The translations under genes were made by a program, and so were the position numbers. The notes under the pieces are model-generated. The model saw nothing but the letters and a program-made list of their open reading frames with translations. It did not search any database and had not been told where the DNA came from. 64,000 bases of DNA, taken from positions 71,443 through 135,442 of the forward strand of contig CAWHJD010000023.1 in the NCBI GenBank assembly GCA_963829585.1. The letters are read 5' to 3'. Positions 10,645 through 19,644 of this stretch are shown one piece after another; the stretch's first letter is position 1, and every line of letters begins with the position of its first letter. This DNA is from Sva-07 sp963829585. GTDB taxonomy: Bacteria > Actinomycetota > Acidimicrobiia > Acidimicrobiales > Ilumatobacteraceae.

Positions 10645-10780
10645 CACCCAGCCGCACTCGCGGATCGCCCCTGCGACTGACTCCGCTGCGTCGATCGAAT
10701 CCCTCGAACGGTCGTCGTTCCACGTACCAACGCCCTTCGGCTGCTAGCGTTCGGTCGTCTATCCACGAAGGGTCTGGGTC

Positions 10781-11357
10781 ATGAAGCGTCTCGTACTCAC
10801 ACTGATGGTCGCCATGGCCACCCTGCTGCGGTGTCTCCGCGCTCGGGCCTCGGGTGTCGCCGTTGCCCAGTATCCGCCGCGGGACAACCGGGATCACCAG
10901 TCAACGTGCCCAGCGTCCCGCCAGGCGGGAACTTCACCGTCACCGTCGGCAACTGCCTGCCCGGCGAGACTGATCGTCATACACCTTCCAGGGTGTGTCG
11001 ACGACCGTCACCTGCAACTCCACGACCCTGCAGGCGAGCGCCTCGACGTTCGCTGCCAAGCCGAGGCCCGGCCCGGCACCTACCAGGTGTGCGCAGACCT
11101 CACCGGCTCCGGCGCAACCGTGCCCGCAGGCATCACCCGCCCAGTACGGTCTGCACGTCGAGTTTGGCCGAGGTCCGGTCACGCGGCGCGTCCCGCCCAC
11201 CGTGCCGGCGACCGTTCCGGGCGGTGGGCTTCCCCGCACCGGCGCCAGTGGGCTCTCCACGCTGTCGACGGCTGCCGTCGTGCTGCTGTCGGCGGGCGCA
11301 CTCCTGCTGATCGTGTCGCAGGTGCGTCGCCGCCGCTCCACCCACGCCCCCGCCTGA
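10781..11357 (+). CDS. Small secreted LPxTG (LPRTG) cell-wall protein, frameshifted
   Basis: Starts MKRLVLTLMVAMATLL, a signal peptide, soon followed by a frame change. A second frame has VNVPSVPPGGNFTVTVGNCL, a third has VSTTVTCNSTTLQASAS, and further on a Pro/Thr-rich linker leads to GGGLPRTGASGLSTL, a hydrophobic stretch AAVVLLSAGALLLIVS and basic VRRRRS. That is a standard sortase sorting signal. The middle part looks like a small Ig-like domain (strand pattern with Cys pairs), but I cannot assign a family. No sortase gene is visible in the window. At least two indels; likely sequencing errors because signal and anchor are both intact. Confidence 0.6.
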
Positions 11358-11447
11358 TCCCGCCCTACGCCGCCGCTGCGGCACTCGGACGTCGATGCCC
11401 TCAGATCCGTGTGGAATGCGGCGACTGCATCGCAGCCCGGCCGACCG

Positions 11448-13253
11448 TCACCCATCGACTCCCGCCGGGAGGCCGGTCAGGGCGATGGAGCGCATGCGGT
11501 CGGCATCGGGCACCGGGCCACCCGACATCTCGTCGGTCGGCTCGAGGCCGGCAGTCGTGACGTGGGTGATCGACTTGTGCACCTTGCACTCGCCGACCTC
11601 GTCGGACGCGATCAGGTCCTCGTGCAGCTTCTCGTTCGGACGCAGCCCGGTGATCACGATCTCCAAGGGCGGCTCGTGCTGGGCGGCGAAGCGCTCGGCG
11701 ACGTCCATGATCCGCACGGGCTCGCCCATGTCGAGGATCAGCACCTCGCCCGGATCGCCGATCGCCCCGGCGTACACCACGAGCCGTGACGCCTCGGCGA
11801 TCGTCATGAAGTAGCGGGTGATGTCGGGATGGGTCACCGTGATCGGCAGACCCTGCGCTACCTGCGACTCGAACGACCGCATCACCGAACCGTTGGAACC
11901 GAGTACGTTGCCGAAGCGCACCGACACACACTCGGTCGGGCCCTGCTCGGAGGCATTCGCCGTGAGACGCTCGGTGATCCGCTTCGTCCACCCCAGCACG
12001 CTCGTCGGGTTCGCCGCCTTGTCGGTGCTCACGTTGACGAAACGGGCCGTGCCGTACTTGCGGGCCGCGTTCAGCAGGTTGACCGTGCCGCCGACGTTCG
12101 TCTTCCACCCCTCCTCGGGGTGCATCTCGAGCAGCGGCAGGTGCTTGAGCGCCGCCGCGTGGAACACCACCTCGGGCCGCGCCTTCGCGAAGACCTCGTC
12201 GACGCGCTCCGCATCGCGGATGTCGGCCAGGATCAACCCCTCGTCGTCGAGCATCGCCCGGCCCTCGATCGACAGCTGCGTGGCGTGCAGGCCGCTCTCG
12301 TCACGATCGAGCATGAAGAGCTTCGCCGGCTCGAACCGGGCAAGCTGGCGGCACAACTCGCTGCCGATCGATCCTCCGGCGCCGGTGACCAGCACCCGTC
12401 GGCCCGTGATGTAGCCGGCGACGGCGTCGGTGTCGATGTCGACGGGGTGACGGCCGAGCAGGTCGGCCTCACCGATCGGGCGGATGTCGCTCTCGCCGAC
12501 ACCGCCGAACAGCGCGTCGACCGACGGGAGGATGAGCACCTTCAACTTCAGGGGGTCGGCCACCTCGGCCACCCGTCGCACGAGCGAACTGTCGGCGCTC
12601 GGCACGGCGATGAGCACCGAGTCGGCATGGTGACGGGCAGCGACGTCGGCGAGATCCTCCACCCTGCCCTCGACCCGGACGCCCGACAGGCGCAGATTGC
12701 GCTTGTCGGGGTCGTCGTCGAGCAAGGCCACCGCGATGTACTTCGAGTCGGACGACGACCGCAACGTGCGCAGGATCTGCTCGGCGCCCTCGCCGGCACC
12801 GACCACGAGGAGCCGCTCGAGATGGTCGCCGTTCGGGCGACGCGCCCGCTCGTTCTTGAGGCGCCACATCGACCGCGCCGAGATCTGCCCCAGCAGGCTC
12901 AGGCCCGTCGCCAGCGCGGGCACCGATCGGGGCACGCCGACGCGCCCCCACAGCAGCGCCGTCAGTACGAGGCCAACCGACGCAGCGGTCAGCGCGACGA
13001 TGCGCACTTCGTCGAAGCTGCCGTAGCGCCAGCGGCGACGATAGAGCCCGTACGCAAAGCCGAACAGGCCCTGCAGGACGATCGCGAGGGTGACCGGTAC
13101 GACGACATTGCTCCCGAGCCGGTCGACGTTGAAGTCGTACCGCAGCCACACGGCCAACGGGATCGCCAACGCCCAGATGGCGCTGTCGACCACGAAGTGC
13201 ACGAGCGGGAGGCGCCGGCGCGCCGCCTCGAAGATCGGCCTCATCGGCGACAT
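11448..13253 (-). CDS. FlaA1/CapD-type nucleoside-diphosphate-sugar 4,6-dehydratase, membrane-bound
   Basis: About 600 residues if started at MSPMRPIF; an upstream in-frame start (13490) would add a poorly conserved 79-residue leader. Four to five N-terminal membrane segments (residues about 20-135: LPLVHFVVDSAIWALAIPLA, VVPVTLAIVLQGLFGFAYGL), a CoA-binding-like Rossmann domain (VVGAGEGAEQILRTL), then the SDR dehydratase with VTGAGGSIGSELCRQ. The active-site region is STDKAANPTSVLGWTKR; as in other CapD/PglF proteins the usual YxxxK tyrosine is replaced. RPGEKLHEDL-like end (GLRPNEKLHEDLIASDE) is diagnostic. It converts UDP-GlcNAc to the 4-keto-6-deoxy sugar, the first step to rare amino sugars in glycans. 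Divergent from the fucose-synthase-like gene. Confidence 0.93.
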   Translation of the reverse strand: MSPMRPIFEAARRRLPLVHFVVDSAIWALAIPLAVWLRYDFNVDRLGSNVVVPVTLAIVLQGLFGFAYGLYRRRWRYGSFDEVRIVALTAASVGLVLTALLWGRVGVPRSVPALATGLSLLGQISARSMWRLKNERARRPNGDHLERLLVVGAGEGAEQILRTLRSSSDSKYIAVALLDDDPDKRNLRLSGVRVEGRVEDLADVAARHHADSVLIAVPSADSSLVRRVAEVADPLKLKVLILPSVDALFGGVGESDIRPIGEADLLGRHPVDIDTDAVAGYITGRRVLVTGAGGSIGSELCRQLARFEPAKLFMLDRDESGLHATQLSIEGRAMLDDEGLILADIRDAERVDEVFAKARPEVVFHAAALKHLPLLEMHPEEGWKTNVGGTVNLLNAARKYGTARFVNVSTDKAANPTSVLGWTKRITERLTANASEQGPTECVSVRFGNVLGSNGSVMRSFESQVAQGLPITVTHPDITRYFMTIAEASRLVVYAGAIGDPGEVLILDMGEPVRIMDVAERFAAQHEPPLEIVITGLRPNEKLHEDLIASDEVGECKVHKSITHVTTAGLEPTDEMSGGPVPDADRMRSIALTGLPAGVDG

Positions 13254-13542
13254 GCCACGCGCGTGCAAAGAATCATCACTCCCTGCGACAGTACCTGGCC
13301 CGAAGCTCGAAGCGATAGATTCGTCCCCGACGGGTGACGTCAGATCCTCGAGCACTGAAATCGTATTGGTCACGTCAAGATCATCGGCACCACCCGGCCC
13401 GAACCTGAGCGAACGAACCCGGGAATTCGGCGCCTCTTGACCCACCGGCACAGCGGACGCAGCCCATGCGACGGTGGCCAGGCGACGCACCCGACACGTT
13501 CACGCGACCCGAGCAAGTATCGTCACGACCGTGTCCTCCACA

Positions 13543-14517
13543 ATGGATCCGAACGCGAGCTGCTATGTGCCCGGCCACGCCGGCCTCGTCGGCTCGGCCG
13601 TGACACGTCGCCTGGAGGCCGCCGGGTTCACGAACATCCTGACCGCCACCCGCCAGCAACTCGACCTGCGTGACCAGGCGGAAGTGTCGCACTGGTTCAA
13701 GGCGAACCGACCCGAGTACGTGTTCCTGGTCGCCGGCACCGTCGGCGGGATCATGGCCAACAGCACCCGGCCCGCCGAGTTCATCTACGACAACATGATG
13801 ATCCACGGCACCGTCGTCGAGGCCGCCAAGCAGTACGGCGTCCGCAAACTCCTGTACCTCGGCTCGTCGTGCATCTACCCCCGTCAGGCCACCCAGCCGA
13901 TCAAGGAGAGCGAACTCCTCACCGGACCGCTCGAGCCGACCAACGAGTCGTACGCGATCGCCAAGATCGCCGGCATCAAACTGTGCCAGGCCTACCGCAT
14001 CCAGTACGGCTGCGACTTCATCTCCGCCATGCCCACCAACCTGTACGGGCCCGGTGACAACTTCGACCTCACCTCCAGCCACGTCCTGCCGGCGCTCATC
14101 CGCAAGTTCCACGACGCCCGCACCATGGATCGGCCCGAGGTGGAAGTGTGGGGAACCGGCTCACCCATGCGGGAGTTCCTCCACGTCGACGACCTCGCCG
14201 ACGCCTGCCTGTTCCTGATGGAGAACTACAGCGACGCCGAGCACATCAACGTCGGCACCGGCGTCGACATCTCCATCCGCGACGTCGCCGAGATGGTGCG
14301 CGACATCGTCTGCCCCGACGCCACCCTCCGCTTCGACACGTCGAAGCCCGACGGAACCCCCCGCAAGGTCCTCGACGTCACCAAGCTCAACGATCTCGGC
14401 TGGACGGCCAAGATCGACCTCGAAACCGGCATCCGCTCGACCTACAAGTGGTTCCTCGACCAGCAAGCCGGTGAGCACGACCTGCGCGGCATCGACACTC
14501 CTACCACCGTCGGCTGA
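13543..14517 (+). CDS. fcl: GDP-L-fucose synthase-like NAD(P)-dependent epimerase/reductase
   Basis: 324 residues, the usual length. Start at ATG 13543 (MDPNASCYVPG); a GTG four codons upstream is possible. Rossmann motif PGHAGLVGSAVTRRL, then LYLGSSCIYPRQATQP, which carries the Ser of the catalytic triad and the SSCIYP signature of GDP-fucose synthases, and NESYAIAKIAGIKLCQAY with the YxxxK pair. MPTNLYGPGDNFD is also typical. It epimerises and reduces GDP-4-keto-6-deoxymannose to GDP-L-fucose. The partner gene for GDP-mannose 4,6-dehydratase is not in this window, so the substrate must be supplied from elsewhere; a related 6-deoxy-hexose reductase is the alternative. Confidence 0.9.
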   Translation: MDPNASCYVPGHAGLVGSAVTRRLEAAGFTNILTATRQQLDLRDQAEVSHWFKANRPEYVFLVAGTVGGIMANSTRPAEFIYDNMMIHGTVVEAAKQYGVRKLLYLGSSCIYPRQATQPIKESELLTGPLEPTNESYAIAKIAGIKLCQAYRIQYGCDFISAMPTNLYGPGDNFDLTSSHVLPALIRKFHDARTMDRPEVEVWGTGSPMREFLHVDDLADACLFLMENYSDAEHINVGTGVDISIRDVAEMVRDIVCPDATLRFDTSKPDGTPRKVLDVTKLNDLGWTAKIDLETGIRSTYKWFLDQQAGEHDLRGIDTPTTVG

Positions 14518-14934
14518 CGACGCGAGGCGCACGGCTCCGGAACTGGAATCGGTTCACACCGGTATGCCCGAGTCAGGGCCCGACGACCGACGGTTGACGA
14601 CGAGCATGGCCGACGCCGTGGAGGGTCGGTTCAGCCGTCCGAACCGGTCGCGCCACCGTTCAGGGTCATGTCGCTGACGTCGTCCGAGGTTGGTGGCAAC
14701 ACGGTCACGTCGCTGGTGACACTCTCCGGCCAGCGGCCTCGCTCGCGACAGCATCATCGACGGTGCCCACGGGCACCGTGTACCCGGTCACGTCACCGGC
14801 ACGTCAGGCAACTGCCGCCGAGTCGGGCATGCCGTCGGGCTTGGTGCGATCCAAAACGAGCGCCCATTCCGACCCGAAAGCGGTACGAGCGCTGCCTCGG
14901 CGGCGCCGCCGTGCTGTGGGATGTGCCGAGTGAA
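14518..14934. other. Intergenic, no recognisable gene
   Basis: About 415 bases between fcl and the convergent LPATG gene. All frames on both strands give only short, low-complexity Arg/Ser-rich translations. It may hold decayed sequence or a terminator, but I find no clear hairpin plus T run. Confidence 0.4.
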
Positions 14935-15243
14935 TCAGGCGGCGGCGTCGGGATGACGCCGTCGAACACGGGTGACGATGAAGAGGCCGAGGCCGACGGC
15001 AAGCAGGCCGAATGCGATGCCGGTCGTCGTCCCGATCCCATCGGAGCCGGTCGCCGGAAGCCCCGCGCTCGGTGTCTCGGCGGCAGGAGCGGCGGCCGCG
15101 GGGGCCGCGGGGGCCACGGCGCCACTGTCCTTAGCGACAGTAGTGGTCGTCGTCGTCGTACTGCCGTACTGCGCGGATGTCACAGAACCCATACCAAACA
15201 GTGCGGCCGAAGCGACGATCAGCGAGATTACGAGCTTCTTCAT
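14935..15243 (-). CDS. Small secreted LPxTG (LPATG) surface protein
   Basis: 102 residues: signal peptide MKKLVISLIVASAALFGMGS cut after TSA, then a short Thr run (TTTTTTT), an Ala/Pro linker, LPATGSDGIGTT, hydrophobic GIAFGLLAVGLGLFIV and basic TRVRRRH. It has almost no folded domain between signal and anchor, so it is a minimal wall-anchored spacer. A good Shine-Dalgarno (GGAAAGG, six bases before ATG) supports the start. Upstream of it on the same strand is the DUF4012 gene (96 bases away). The same architecture is seen at 10781-11357. Confidence 0.85.
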   Translation of the reverse strand: MKKLVISLIVASAALFGMGSVTSAQYGSTTTTTTTVAKDSGAVAPAAPAAAAPAAETPSAGLPATGSDGIGTTTGIAFGLLAVGLGLFIVTRVRRRHPDAAA

Positions 15244-15338
15244 AGATGCCTTTCCAAGCGGACCTGAGGGTCGTCGACATCATACTCGAAGTCATCGGCT
15301 GTGTCGAATTCGTCGGCGGCGCCAGTGCAGGGCCGCCG

Positions 15339-17543
15339 CTACTGCTCTCGATCGGCCAGCGGCTGTTCCCAGATCACCGGTTCGTCGACCTCGTCGATCG
15401 GTGCACCGAGCTCGAACTCCACACGGAACCTGACCGTCGCTCCGGGGCCGACGTCGACGGTGTGGCTGTATCCCGTCCAGCCGGCTTCGGGAGCGACGTC
15501 GTACTCGACAGCTTCGCCGTCGACCAGCAGGCTGCGCAGCGTGGACGGTCCGTACATGGTGACCAGCATGCGGCTGGTGCCGTCGGGCAACCCGTAGGAG
15601 TTCCCGAGCACGTACGGCGGAAGACCGCTGGAGGGCGCGCGGTTGGTCAGCGCAACGTCGGCGACCAGCAGTCGCTGACCGTCAGCACCGGTCTCGATCC
15701 GCACGTCGGACTCCCGTTCGAGGAACACGTCGATCTTGCTGTTGCCGCCGTTGACGACGGTGAACCCGAAGCCACCGTCGTCACCGATCTCCGGGAGGGC
15801 CCCGAGCAGGCCGATCCGCCCGAACAGATCTCGTTCGGCCGGATCGGTCGTCCAGACGAGCAGCCGGTTCTCGGCGACGAGCGGGCCGAGATCACGAGCG
15901 AGCTCGCTCGGAACGGGCAGAGATCCCTCGAGGAGCGACCCGATGACCTGCTCGCCCATGGTGTCGAGCGCATCGATGCGGATGGCGTTGCCGGCGGCTT
16001 GTCCGAGCAGGTACTGGTCTTCGAGGATGAACTTCGCCGCGTCCTTCGGCCGCACGGTCACGTCGAATTCGGGGACCTCGACCGGCCCGGTGTACTTCAT
16101 CAGCGCCTGGAGCACGTACGGGTCGAGGGCGATCACCCCGTCGATGGGTGCGTGGCCGCTCTGAGGATACAAGACGCTCGCGGCGGCCGCGGTGTACGGG
16201 AAGTGAGCAGGCATCGTGATGTTCTGCCAGCCGTAGCGGAGTACGTCGAGATTGGGCCCCACGGCGAGGCTGTACGGTCCGTACCGGTCGATGAACTCCT
16301 GAGGACAACCGCGGCAGGTGGCCCCGTTCTCGTCGACGAACCGGCTCAGATCGCGCCGGCGACCGAACTCGGTGACGTCGATGCGTCCGTTGTCGATCGT
16401 GACGTCCGCGTAGTTGCCCATGAAGCCGGTGATACCCCGCAGCTCGGCTGGTGAGTTGAACATGACAAGGTAGCGGCGCGGTCCGTCGGCGCCGAGGAGC
16501 TGGGGAGCGAGCCGCACGGCGTCGATGGCGTTCTGGAGACGGGGCTCCTTGTCCTCGAAGTCGGCGTCCAGTTCCGTGAGCTCGTCCTGCAGTTTGCCCA
16601 CGAGCCACGGTGACCGGACTTCGTCGATCACTGAACGCAGTTCGACCAGGCTGTCCTGCACATCACTGAGCGGCTGTTCGATGGCCCGCACGGCCTCGAC
16701 GTCGATCGCCCCGTCGACCACCCGGAGTGATTCGACATCGACCTGACCCAGGGCGGTGGCCACCTCGCCAGTGGAACGGCCGGCAGCGGCGGCCAGGTCG
16801 GTCCCAGCGGCCATGTTCTGCGCGATTCCAGGGATCAGCAGAGACATCCGGCTGAGTGGTCCGCCGAGCCCCTCATCGACAGATTCGAACGCCTGGGACG
16901 CCTCGTCGAAGAGCGTCGCCGCTTGCTCGTAGTCGCCGGTGTTGAGGGTGTCGACCGCCCGGCGGGCCGCTTTGGTCGCCGATGTGAGATCGGAGCGCAC
17001 CGACATCGCCGACACGCCGGCGGCGAACACCGCGAGCACCGCGATCCCACCGACGGTCGCCGCGAGGATCCAGCCCACTCGGCGGACTGCAGCCGGGCGG
17101 GCGCGAAGGCCGATCACGAAGAGCGCGAGACCGATGGAGACCCCGACGATCGCCGACAACCCGAGGAACCCGCCGAGCTCGGAACGGATGAGCACGTTCA
17201 GCGCAATGGCGGCGACCACAGCGCGCAGCTCGGCGCGATCGTCCCGACGGGCACCGATCACGAGCCCACCGACGAACCCCGCAGCTGCGATCACCACGAG
17301 GATCGGTTCGAGCGCGACCACGGCAGCGACACCGGCGGCCCCCGCAGGTGCCCACCAGGGAGCGGATGCCGACGCCCACACCACCGCGGCGACCGACCCG
17401 ACGACCAACATCACGTCGATCGCCGTCGAGCCAGTGGGCTCGGCGCCGGACGCCAGAGCAAGCAGCCCTGCGACGATGGCGATCGCACCGGCGGCGCGTT
17501 CGTCGACGCGGTTGCCACGCACGGAACGTTGGGTGTCGATCAC
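15339..17543 (-). CDS. DUF4012-family membrane/surface protein
   Basis: 734 residues with GTG start. Seven to eight hydrophobic segments occupy residues 15-190 (for example AVVAAIALNVLIRSELGGFL and VGWILAATVGGIAVLAVFAA). A coiled stretch with the pattern of TPR-like helices follows (AVDTLNTGDYEQAATLFDEA), then the DUF4012 core: LGADGPRRYLVMFNSPAELR, ITGFMGNYADVTIDNG, and repeated blocks such as PIDGVIALDPYVLQALMKYT. The family is common in actinobacterial and Chloroflexi polysaccharide clusters and its chemistry is unknown; resemblance of the core to LytR-type ligases has been noticed, but I cannot verify a catalytic residue here. Its place beside Wzz-kinases and dehydratase genes fits a role in glycan attachment or export. 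Confidence 0.85.
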   Translation of the reverse strand: MIDTQRSVRGNRVDERAAGAIAIVAGLLALASGAEPTGSTAIDVMLVVGSVAAVVWASASAPWWAPAGAAGVAAVVALEPILVVIAAAGFVGGLVIGARRDDRAELRAVVAAIALNVLIRSELGGFLGLSAIVGVSIGLALFVIGLRARPAAVRRVGWILAATVGGIAVLAVFAAGVSAMSVRSDLTSATKAARRAVDTLNTGDYEQAATLFDEASQAFESVDEGLGGPLSRMSLLIPGIAQNMAAGTDLAAAAGRSTGEVATALGQVDVESLRVVDGAIDVEAVRAIEQPLSDVQDSLVELRSVIDEVRSPWLVGKLQDELTELDADFEDKEPRLQNAIDAVRLAPQLLGADGPRRYLVMFNSPAELRGITGFMGNYADVTIDNGRIDVTEFGRRRDLSRFVDENGATCRGCPQEFIDRYGPYSLAVGPNLDVLRYGWQNITMPAHFPYTAAAASVLYPQSGHAPIDGVIALDPYVLQALMKYTGPVEVPEFDVTVRPKDAAKFILEDQYLLGQAAGNAIRIDALDTMGEQVIGSLLEGSLPVPSELARDLGPLVAENRLLVWTTDPAERDLFGRIGLLGALPEIGDDGGFGFTVVNGGNSKIDVFLERESDVRIETGADGQRLLVADVALTNRAPSSGLPPYVLGNSYGLPDGTSRMLVTMYGPSTLRSLLVDGEAVEYDVAPEAGWTGYSHTVDVGPGATVRFRVEFELGAPIDEVDEPVIWEQPLADREQ

Positions 17544-17564
17544 GTCGCCTCGCGGGTTGACGTG

Positions 17565-17881
17565 TCATCCATAGCAGGCCCCGGTGACACAGTCGAGCAG
17601 CGCCTCCCGAGCAGCGCCGTCGTCCCGGGCGACCACCAGCGTGCCACACGCCTGTGCCTCGACCGGGACCATGCCGAAGTCCTCCAGGCCGGGGAACAGC
17701 GACGCGCGCCGCTTGCGAACAGCTCCTTCAGCTCCTCGTCCGACGGCGCTGACGGCGACCGACAAGGTCGGGTGAGCTCGAACGGCTCGCACCTCTGGCA
17801 ACAGACGCTGCCAACTGCATCTTCCAGGAACGTCGCAGCGTCGTTGGCCGGCATCACGCTGACGACTGGTCGAGTGAGCAT
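17565..17881 (-). pseudogene. Hybrid glycosyltransferase remnant
   Basis: Two frames joined by an indel near 17715. The first starts at ATG 17881 with VVSVMPANDAATFLEDAVGS, which resembles the N-terminal nucleotide-binding start of GT2 glycosyltransferases, then runs into SDEELKELFASGARR. The second gives ASLFPGLEDFGMVPVEAQAC and GTLVVARDDGAAREALLDC, the donor-binding C-terminal motif of GT4 enzymes. A full GT4 is about 380 residues, so most of both parents is missing. It ends 22 bases before the start of the DUF4012 gene. Most likely a deletion remnant of two neighbouring glycosyltransferase genes. Confidence 0.6.
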
Positions 17882-18183
17882 TGACGATTCCCATCGGAGG
17901 GGGCGGAGTGGGGCGGTGACGCAGGTAGACAACGGTGGCACAGACTAGCTTCGGAGTCGCGAGAGCGACCTCGCCCTCTTCCGACGCCCTCCCGGGCGTC
18001 AGCGCTTGGACCGTTCGGCTGCGTCATCGCTCCATGGACGTTCGTGCACGGAATTCGGTGACCCTGCCCCAGCCGGAGTGTCACCGCAAAGGTGGGTCGG
18101 GTCACCGCGTTCCCAGTTCACGTCTCAAATCGCGCCGCCGTCCTGGCGTCAGTCACCACCAGGCAAACGGCACACTCGGAGGG

Positions 18184-19431
18184 TCAACCCGGGGGTACTC
18201 GCTCGAGGACTCCGAGACGGGTGGCAGGGGCCAGCACCGGCGTCGTGGCTGGCACCGTCGTCGTGGTGCCGGGGACATGGGTCCAGTCGGTGTATCCGAT
18301 GCTCTTGCCCATTTGCGCCTCGACACCCACCGAGTACCCGGTGCCGAGACCCGTATCGATCAGGTACGGCAAGAACCTGTCATCACCCTCAGCCGGGAAC
18401 TGGGCCTGCTCGTACAAGAACCGAACCGCCCGCGCGATCGCAGCATCGGACCAGCGCCACACATCGTCATAACCGGCAACATCCAACAACGTGGCCTGCG
18501 TGACGATGCCCTGCATCGCCTCCCACTGATAATTCTCCTTCGGAGCCGGCGACGTCACCACACACTCGCATCTGCGAACGTCATCCACGATCGCGCCATC
18601 GACGACATAGCCGTTCTTCACCGACCCGGCCGGATTGATCGGCACCGGCGCCGACGGGTCGGCCTGCCATTCCGGATCACCGAACTTGAACCCTGCGTAG
18701 GCTCCGCGATCACCCAGATACCCGCGAAACACCCGCACCGCGGCCGCCAGATCCGCCTCGTCACCCAAGTAACGAGCCACCGCGATCCGAGCAGCACCCG
18801 CATGCGTTCCCCAGTTGTTCGGACGATCCATGTGCGTCGACAACAACGTGCGACCATCCAACACCTCGACACGAACCTGATCAAGCCACCCAGAGAACCG
18901 AGCCGACCCGTACCCGACAAGATCAGCAGCCAGCACATAACCAGTCAAGTTGCGGCCCAACGCCAACGTCGTCCCGCCATCCTCGGTCCCGATCGCGCTC
19001 TCGATGGAGGACACCACACGAGCACGCATCGCCGTGTCGTTCATCCGCACCGCATACAACGCACCAGCCAACGTGTACACGTCATGACGAGAATCCGTAT
19101 ACGCCAGGCTCGCCACCCCCCAGTCCCCCACCGCGTCCGCGACCAGTCGATCCCACGCATTGCCCGACGTCGGCAACGACTGCACCACCGAACGCTCGAC
19201 CCAAATCCCCTTCGACGGCCCGAACGACGCATCCAACGCCACCGCACGATCCCCAACACCCGACGCCACCACCCCCACCCCGGCCAACAACACCACCACG
19301 AGCAACATGCACCCGTAACGCAGGCGAGCCGACGAATCGTGCAAGATCGATGACCGCCGATGACCCAGAGACGCAGGCGTGAGCGGTTGCATATCGGACG
19401 CATCGGGCTCTGACCAGAGCTCCTTGAGCAC
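18184..19431 (-). CDS. Alginate-lyase-like secreted protein, copy 1 (short C-terminus)
   Basis: 415 residues from GTG 19431, or about 402 from the Met of MQPLTPASLG. A membrane/signal segment GCMLLVVVLLAGVGVVASGV lies near residues 40-60, then an alginate_lyase-type alpha-helical domain (about 75-395). Recognisable features: DRPNNWGTHAGAARIAVARY (the NNWGT.AG..R block of the family), YVVDGAIVDDVRRCECV, KENYQWEAMQGIVTQ and a C-terminal YEQAQFPAEGDDRFLPY. These enzymes cleave uronate-containing polysaccharides by beta-elimination. The protein ends in a short Thr/Pro tail (GTTTTVPATTPVLAP) without the extra module seen in copies 2 and 3. The domain is almost identical in DNA to copies at 19645-21068 and 21407-23558. 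Substrate is unproven; the cluster's own exopolysaccharide is likely. Confidence 0.8.
   Translation of the reverse strand: MLKELWSEPDASDMQPLTPASLGHRRSSILHDSSARLRYGCMLLVVVLLAGVGVVASGVGDRAVALDASFGPSKGIWVERSVVQSLPTSGNAWDRLVADAVGDWGVASLAYTDSRHDVYTLAGALYAVRMNDTAMRARVVSSIESAIGTEDGGTTLALGRNLTGYVLAADLVGYGSARFSGWLDQVRVEVLDGRTLLSTHMDRPNNWGTHAGAARIAVARYLGDEADLAAAVRVFRGYLGDRGAYAGFKFGDPEWQADPSAPVPINPAGSVKNGYVVDGAIVDDVRRCECVVTSPAPKENYQWEAMQGIVTQATLLDVAGYDDVWRWSDAAIARAVRFLYEQAQFPAEGDDRFLPYLIDTGLGTGYSVGVEAQMGKSIGYTDWTHVPGTTTTVPATTPVLAPATRLGVLERVPPG
18245..19255. repeat. Direct repeat A, copy 1 (~1 kb lyase unit)
   Basis: Near-identical to 19900-20910 (offset 1655) and to about 22385-23395 (offset 4127). Between copies 1 and 3 the match runs further upstream, to about 19526, past the gene start into the promoter and upstream flank. 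Confidence 0.9.
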
Positions 19432-19644
19432 TCCAGCTCAACCTTGACGAAGTCTTGACGAAACTCAGACAAGCCTGCGCACGGCCCCGTCACGAACTAC
19501 GTCTGAGTCTTGACCAGGTCTGCTCTCGCCCCGCTGGGGACACGCCGAAACAGGCCGATCCCCGCGCCGGTTCGGCGCCACCGCGTGGTGGAGCGCATCC
19601 GGACGGTTCGGGCGAGTCGCTCCGAAGCGAGCACCGTCAGTTGT

